A DNA stretch of 64,000 bases from Paracentrotus lividus (lineage: Eukaryota > Echinodermata > Echinoidea > Camarodonta > Echinidae), in contig CALNVZ010003434.1 in NCBI GenBank assembly GCA_940671915.1, positions 17,907,166-17,971,165 on the forward strand, given 5' to 3'. Both the position numbers and the translations under genes were made by a program. Of this stretch, positions 59,514-64,000 are shown piece after piece. Position 1 is the stretch's first letter; every line of letters starts with the position of its first letter. Under the pieces are notes generated by a model. That model saw nothing but the letters and a program-made list of their open reading frames with translations, was not told the DNA's origin and did not search any database.

Positions 59514-60711
59514 GTAAGAACAAAACCGAAAAGTCATCTAAGAGTGTTAAGTTTGGTTGGAAACAATGTCTTGTTGCCTGATGTCTTGTGTTATAGGGTA
59601 GCAAAGTATGCTGACGTGCCAATGATGTTGTTTAAGGTTGCTGGTCAGTGACCCCAAAGATGTTGATCTTCGTGGTCAAAGAATCAGTATCCAGTTGTCT
59701 CTCTAAGTGGTCAAAAAAATTGTGACTTTTTAGCTGCGTGCTGTTAGCCTTTATCTGGCGATACGAAACGTTGCAAATGTGTTTTTGCTCGTTCTTAATA
59801 ATTATGAGCAATTGCAACATGATCAAAAGCCAAAAACTATCCATGTATTTGCTGAAGTCCAGCCTGTTGCTGGATTGTGCTCATGCTCAACCTCTTGCAA
59901 AGGCTTTCATGATTTGACCAGTAACCAAGATGATGAACAGTTATGCCATCAGCACTTTGGTACTCTATACACTGTTCTTGTAAAAAACAGAAGTGAAAAT
60001 CTACCTGTTTTAGGGATTGCTTTATGTGGTGTGAGAATCCACTCACAGATAAAGTGGACTTTTGTCTTTCGGAATAGAGATTTCACATTTTCACAATCAC
60101 TAGACATTTAGAATAATGCAATCCACTTTTTCTGAGAGTGGAAATTTCACCTTCAATAAAATGTTTGTAAACCTCCAAAGGTAGACTCTTTTTTGTTTTG
60201 TTTTTGTTTAAAGAGTGCTTTTTGCAGGAATTTATTTGGTTCATGGTGAATGAAATGTATTGCTGCTTGTAGTATCACAAAGGGATGGTTTGGGAAGACC
60301 AATTGAAAGCAATTTTGAAGGTTGATAGTGTGCATTGAGTTTGCATTTATTACCTTTATTTGTACACAGGACAGGGAAAATTTGCACTTTGCATTTTTCT
60401 TCTGAAATCCCCTGCACTTGGTACTAGCTACAAAAGTGTTTCATGTATGCATTCACAGAAATCCTGGTTGTAGTTTGTGTACATGTAGTTACCAATTAAA
60501 AGAAAAACCGACCTTTTCAGGAAGTTTCTTAAAGGAAAGCAGAGAAGTCATAGAAACCGAATGGTGAAGGTTTCATCTCTGTCTATTAAATGAATACATA
60601 ACAATGCTCTAAAATTACACAGGTATTAAATAGAAACTAAAACCAATTAAGGTTCTTCTTATGGCATAATATAAATGTATACAATTTTATACCGAGTTCT
60701 AAATAGGCCTA

Positions 60712-60965
60712 CATGGTAATAAATCAGATTAAATTAAAGCTCTTCCTCCTTCCCAATTCTCTAAATTTAAATCATAAGATTGGCTTTCAAAATCATACAC
60801 CATTAAAGTTCATTGTAGATAAATTTAGCCTGAAGTTATTTATTTAAGTAGGACAATGCAATTATTTTATGGTATAATGAAACTGATTGGACACATAAAC
60901 AGACATTAATACATGGTAATAAATCAGATTAAATCATACTTCTTCCTCATTTGGCAGTTCCGTTC
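60712..60965. repeat. Tandem pair, period 200 bp
   Basis: CATGGTAATAAATCAGATTA then AATTAAAGCTCTTCCTCC (60712) is repeated as CATGGTAATAAATCAGATTA then AATCATACTTCTTCCTC (60912). The second copy is truncated. Confidence 0.8.
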
Positions 60966-62212
60966 ATTTATGCTTTCAATGCAAATTGGATATAAAGTTA
61001 CAATGCGATAAAGGTGACTCACCACTCATGTATAGAGACAGCTTAAACTTGATACTTAGAGACACTTTACAACTAGCGTGTCAATTCCAAATCGTCTGTC
61101 ACCCAATTACTGTCCTCGAAAGTATGTAGACTCGGACGTTAAGCCTTTCATAAGAGAATTTTGCTTTTGGGTGAGGGAGGGGGAGGGGTAATGAATGACA
61201 AAATGAAGATACATGTATATGTAGCATGCAATTCATCAAAGTTATTCTTGCCTTTTGTGACAAAGACTCTCAAATGGTGTCCGATGTACTGTATGATCGG
61301 GCCCAAAGCAAGCCTGACCAAGAGGCAGGGGTTCTTGTATTTCAGCTGGAATTTCTGTAGCGTATCATGCTTCTTCCATGTAACCCTAGTCAAAATTTGA
61401 ATTCAGATTTGACATTTCTTGTTCCAAAGTGCTGTTTTTTTGTTTTTGTTATTTTGGTGTTGGGGATGTGGATATTCTACCATATTTGCTGTAAAAGCGA
61501 ATTTTTCTCCAAGCCTGTGTTTGATAGATTTTCTGTTAACCAGCTAAATCATGATTGGTTCTCAATCTCCGATTAAGGGGGGGGGGAGGCTGTTATAAAA
61601 GTTATGATTTATGTTTTATAATTATATATTCCAAGAGTGGAGATGATAAGAATCACATTGCAAAAAAATTAAAAATTGTTGACCATAGGAAATGAAATAA
61701 TAATTCTTCAAGTTGATCAGTGCAGGCATAGAAATATTTCTCACAATTTAACCGAAACAATTTCTCAAATGGCATCCTTTTTTAAAGTTTTTCTCAAAAA
61801 AATATATATCAGTATACTCTACCAGTTTGAACATGGCTTCGAGCTCTGAAGGACAGTGCCGTTAAGCCCTCGAGGTATCACCATAAATTGCTGAAGACTT
61901 TTATGCAGATTGTAATTGAGACATGTGGCTCATCAAGAGAGCCGTTTTAAGGAGCTGAGATTTATGGGTTATTACATGGTAGTGGGGTAGAGTCTTCCTG
62001 TATCTACACTCTAGAAAGACAGATTGGGACTTGATGTGGAGCTGTCACTTTAAAGTGGGGGGGGGGGGAGGAGAGGTTGGGGTGCTGTTGTTATTACTAA
62101 TTCCTTGGGTAAAATTATTCTATTCTTTGCACTTTTAAATTTGTAGGACTTTATGTAAAAAGTTCTGGCTTTTATCTTTTCTCAATATCTGCATACGTGT
62201 ACCCTTTATCTT

Positions 62213-62271
62213 CTCTTTCTATCTCTCTCTCTTTCTTTCTCTCTTTCTCTCTTTCTCTGTCTCTCTCTCTG
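62213..62271. repeat. (CT)n microsatellite
   Basis: Pyrimidine run of TCTCTTTCTTTC-type and CTCTCTCTC units. Confidence 0.9.
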
Positions 62272-63305
62272 TTGCTATCTTCTTTATATACAATGTACTA
62301 TTAAGTTAACATCTTTTTATTGCTCTGCCCGAATTCTACCAATATTGATAGGACAAACAAAACAAAACGAACAAGCAACAAAAAAAAAAAAACCCGCAAA
62401 GATAACATGCGTAAATCTATGGTACATTTGTGATCTAATACTTTTTATTCAAAATGCAGTATGGCAGAATATACATGTATGAAGATCATACAATATGCCT
62501 GCGTAATATAAATTGATTATGGTTTTGTCTCGAATGCCAGCATATTTCTCCCATCGGTGACATTAATCATTAGTGGCAGGCATGCAATCAATACACACAA
62601 ATAGGAAATGCTTACAAGTACGACGATCACGTATTGATTTCAATTATTTGCTGCTATTATGCATCTGTGTTATATTTCATACAGAACGGCATATAGATCT
62701 GCATTACTCAACTACCATTATTCCTAAAAACGAAACATTCCCCTGACTCCTAAAAGGGCATTAATAATACTGCCACAAAGTAGACATCTTTCTAACTCAG
62801 TATGAATGAATAAATAGTCATGACCTACAATGTAAATGCTATCAAATTAGTGCCCATCTTATTTAGACATTTGATAAATTCACATCATCTTTATGTACCT
62901 GTACATTGCATAATAATCATCTGACTATCTTTAGACAATTCATTGTAGTTTTGTATTTCAAAATTTGTTGGACGGCCGTACTGTTCTTGTACGTTGCATG
63001 GCCAATTGAATATTTGGTACAGTGAAAAGGCTACATGTAGATACATCATTATCTCTGAGCAGACAGATGTTATAAAATATCAAAGGCCATAATAATAAAA
63101 TCAAAATTCTGCTGGTACAATAAACACAGGTCAATTAGTTTTGATAACAGCAAGAAATGCGAATAAAGAAATACTGGTAGTTCAATATTGAATTTTCACC
63201 TTATTTCCCCCATACATCAAGGTATGCTTTATTATGTTCACCTTTATTGGATAGTTCTTTTTTTCTATTAATGAAATACCCAACAACCAGTATCATCATT
63301 TATAA

Positions 63306-63368
63306 AGCAAGAAGGGCATTTTAAACCACACTCTTTATATGCATAATAGGCCCTTCTGGCACTCAACA
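63306..63368. repeat. Small hairpin family E, copy 4
   Basis: GCAAGAAGGGCATTTTAAAC then a loop with ATGCATAATA then GGCCCTTCTGGCACTCAACA. The right arm again ends CTCAACA. Confidence 0.75.
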
Positions 63369-64000
63369 ATTTGCGTATACATATACATGTAGTCCCATCT
63401 CCACATCAACTACAAATGACCTGAAATTAATTGATATTGATTGTCTGCGATAGAATGAATACACATCCTTATCCTGATATATCTTACAGATATTAAACAT
63501 ATCTCTGTGTATGTCCAACTGTCTCTATTAATTTGTACTTTGTCATGCTGTACAAGGATCCTATTATTTTCATATGCTGGATATTTTTCCTTTTTCCCTT
63601 GTATGAATACTATTACTTTTAACAATCCTGAGTTTCTTGCAGTTTCTCTTTATTTTCATGACAAATTTGAATGGTATAATACTGAATCTTCAGTTTTAAT
63701 TTATTGAATTCTATAAATATCATGAATAACATTGTGAGAAATACATACATGTATAGTATAAATACTTTTCATTGCCAACTCTGCAGATGTTGTTTAAAAA
63801 AAAAACTGTACGAGAATGTAATCATTGATAGATACATGTAATAACCACATTGACCGATATACTGGTTTCCATATCATCATTTTGTGATGAGCATACTGTG
63901 TAATATTTGGTATTAAACAACATTCATCCATTCTATAAAAGTCTTTAGTACATGTACCCATATCGATTGTCTGTATGCTGTGTTTACATGCTATGAAATT

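Larger units (their letters stand above)
59514..64000 (+). other. MYO18A-like intron 3, runs off the right edge
   Basis: Starts with the GTAAGA donor. No further myosin exon (an MHMFKG-like start or the P-loop GSSGSGKT) was found in any frame. It contains a tandem pair (60712-60965), a CT tract (62213-62271), G-runs (61576, 62057) and a hairpin (63306). The frame of 110 codons at 59779-60111 is unassigned. Confidence 0.8.

Noticed and set aside
59779-60111. 110-codon frame after the motor exon
   Set aside because: Does not match the expected next part of a myosin motor, has no acceptor in phase, and is probably chance.
1-64000. tRNA, rRNA, CRISPR array or phage-like genes
   Set aside because: No T-loop GGTTCGA context with a paired cloverleaf, no rRNA-like sequence, and no regularly spaced identical repeats with unique spacers were seen.

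Overview
This is animal nuclear DNA, AT-rich, with long introns and GT-AG splice sites. It is full of short palindromic transposons, G/C homopolymer runs and the self-complementary motif TACATGTA. The repeat style and the two recognisable genes suggest a marine invertebrate deuterostome, most likely an echinoderm. That is inference; no species-diagnostic sequence is present.

Two protein genes are arranged head to head. On the minus strand, running off the left edge, is a CASTOR-family (GATS-like) cytosolic arginine sensor of the mTORC1 pathway. Its first coding exon is at 10507-10616 and its second at 5618-5691. A probable later exon is at 187-247, where a G-run insertion disrupts a conserved motif. 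On the plus strand, running off the right edge, is a class XVIII myosin (MYO18A-like). A large first coding exon carries the lysine/glutamate-rich N-terminus and the PDZ domain (27935-29035). Two 0-phase exons follow: the linker (48581-48802) and the start of the motor domain (59337-59513). A candidate alternative first exon at 47710-47844 would give a PDZ-less isoform. The CpG-rich interval around 25.67-26.42 kb is the likely divergent promoter region.

The motor exon is preceded by three degenerate tandem copies of itself (58792, 58966, 59140). Similar short-period tandem duplications, mostly 150-260 bp apart, recur through the window at about 6, 12, 12.5-13.1, 17.5-18.5, 43.3, 45.2-46.1 and 60.7 kb. 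Their spacing is close to a nucleosome repeat.

Mobile DNA fills the introns and the intergenic space. There is a decayed CR1/L2-like LINE (22.69-23.96 kb) and an 0.83 kb foldback element (24.01-24.84 kb). A 3.35 kb non-autonomous Helitron sits in an AT microsatellite (36506-39858), with another palindromic element nested inside it. Several MITE families have two or three copies here, two of them with CCCTAA-rich interiors, and a small 50-63 bp hairpin family has four copies. No tRNA, rRNA, CRISPR array or bacterial-type operon was seen.
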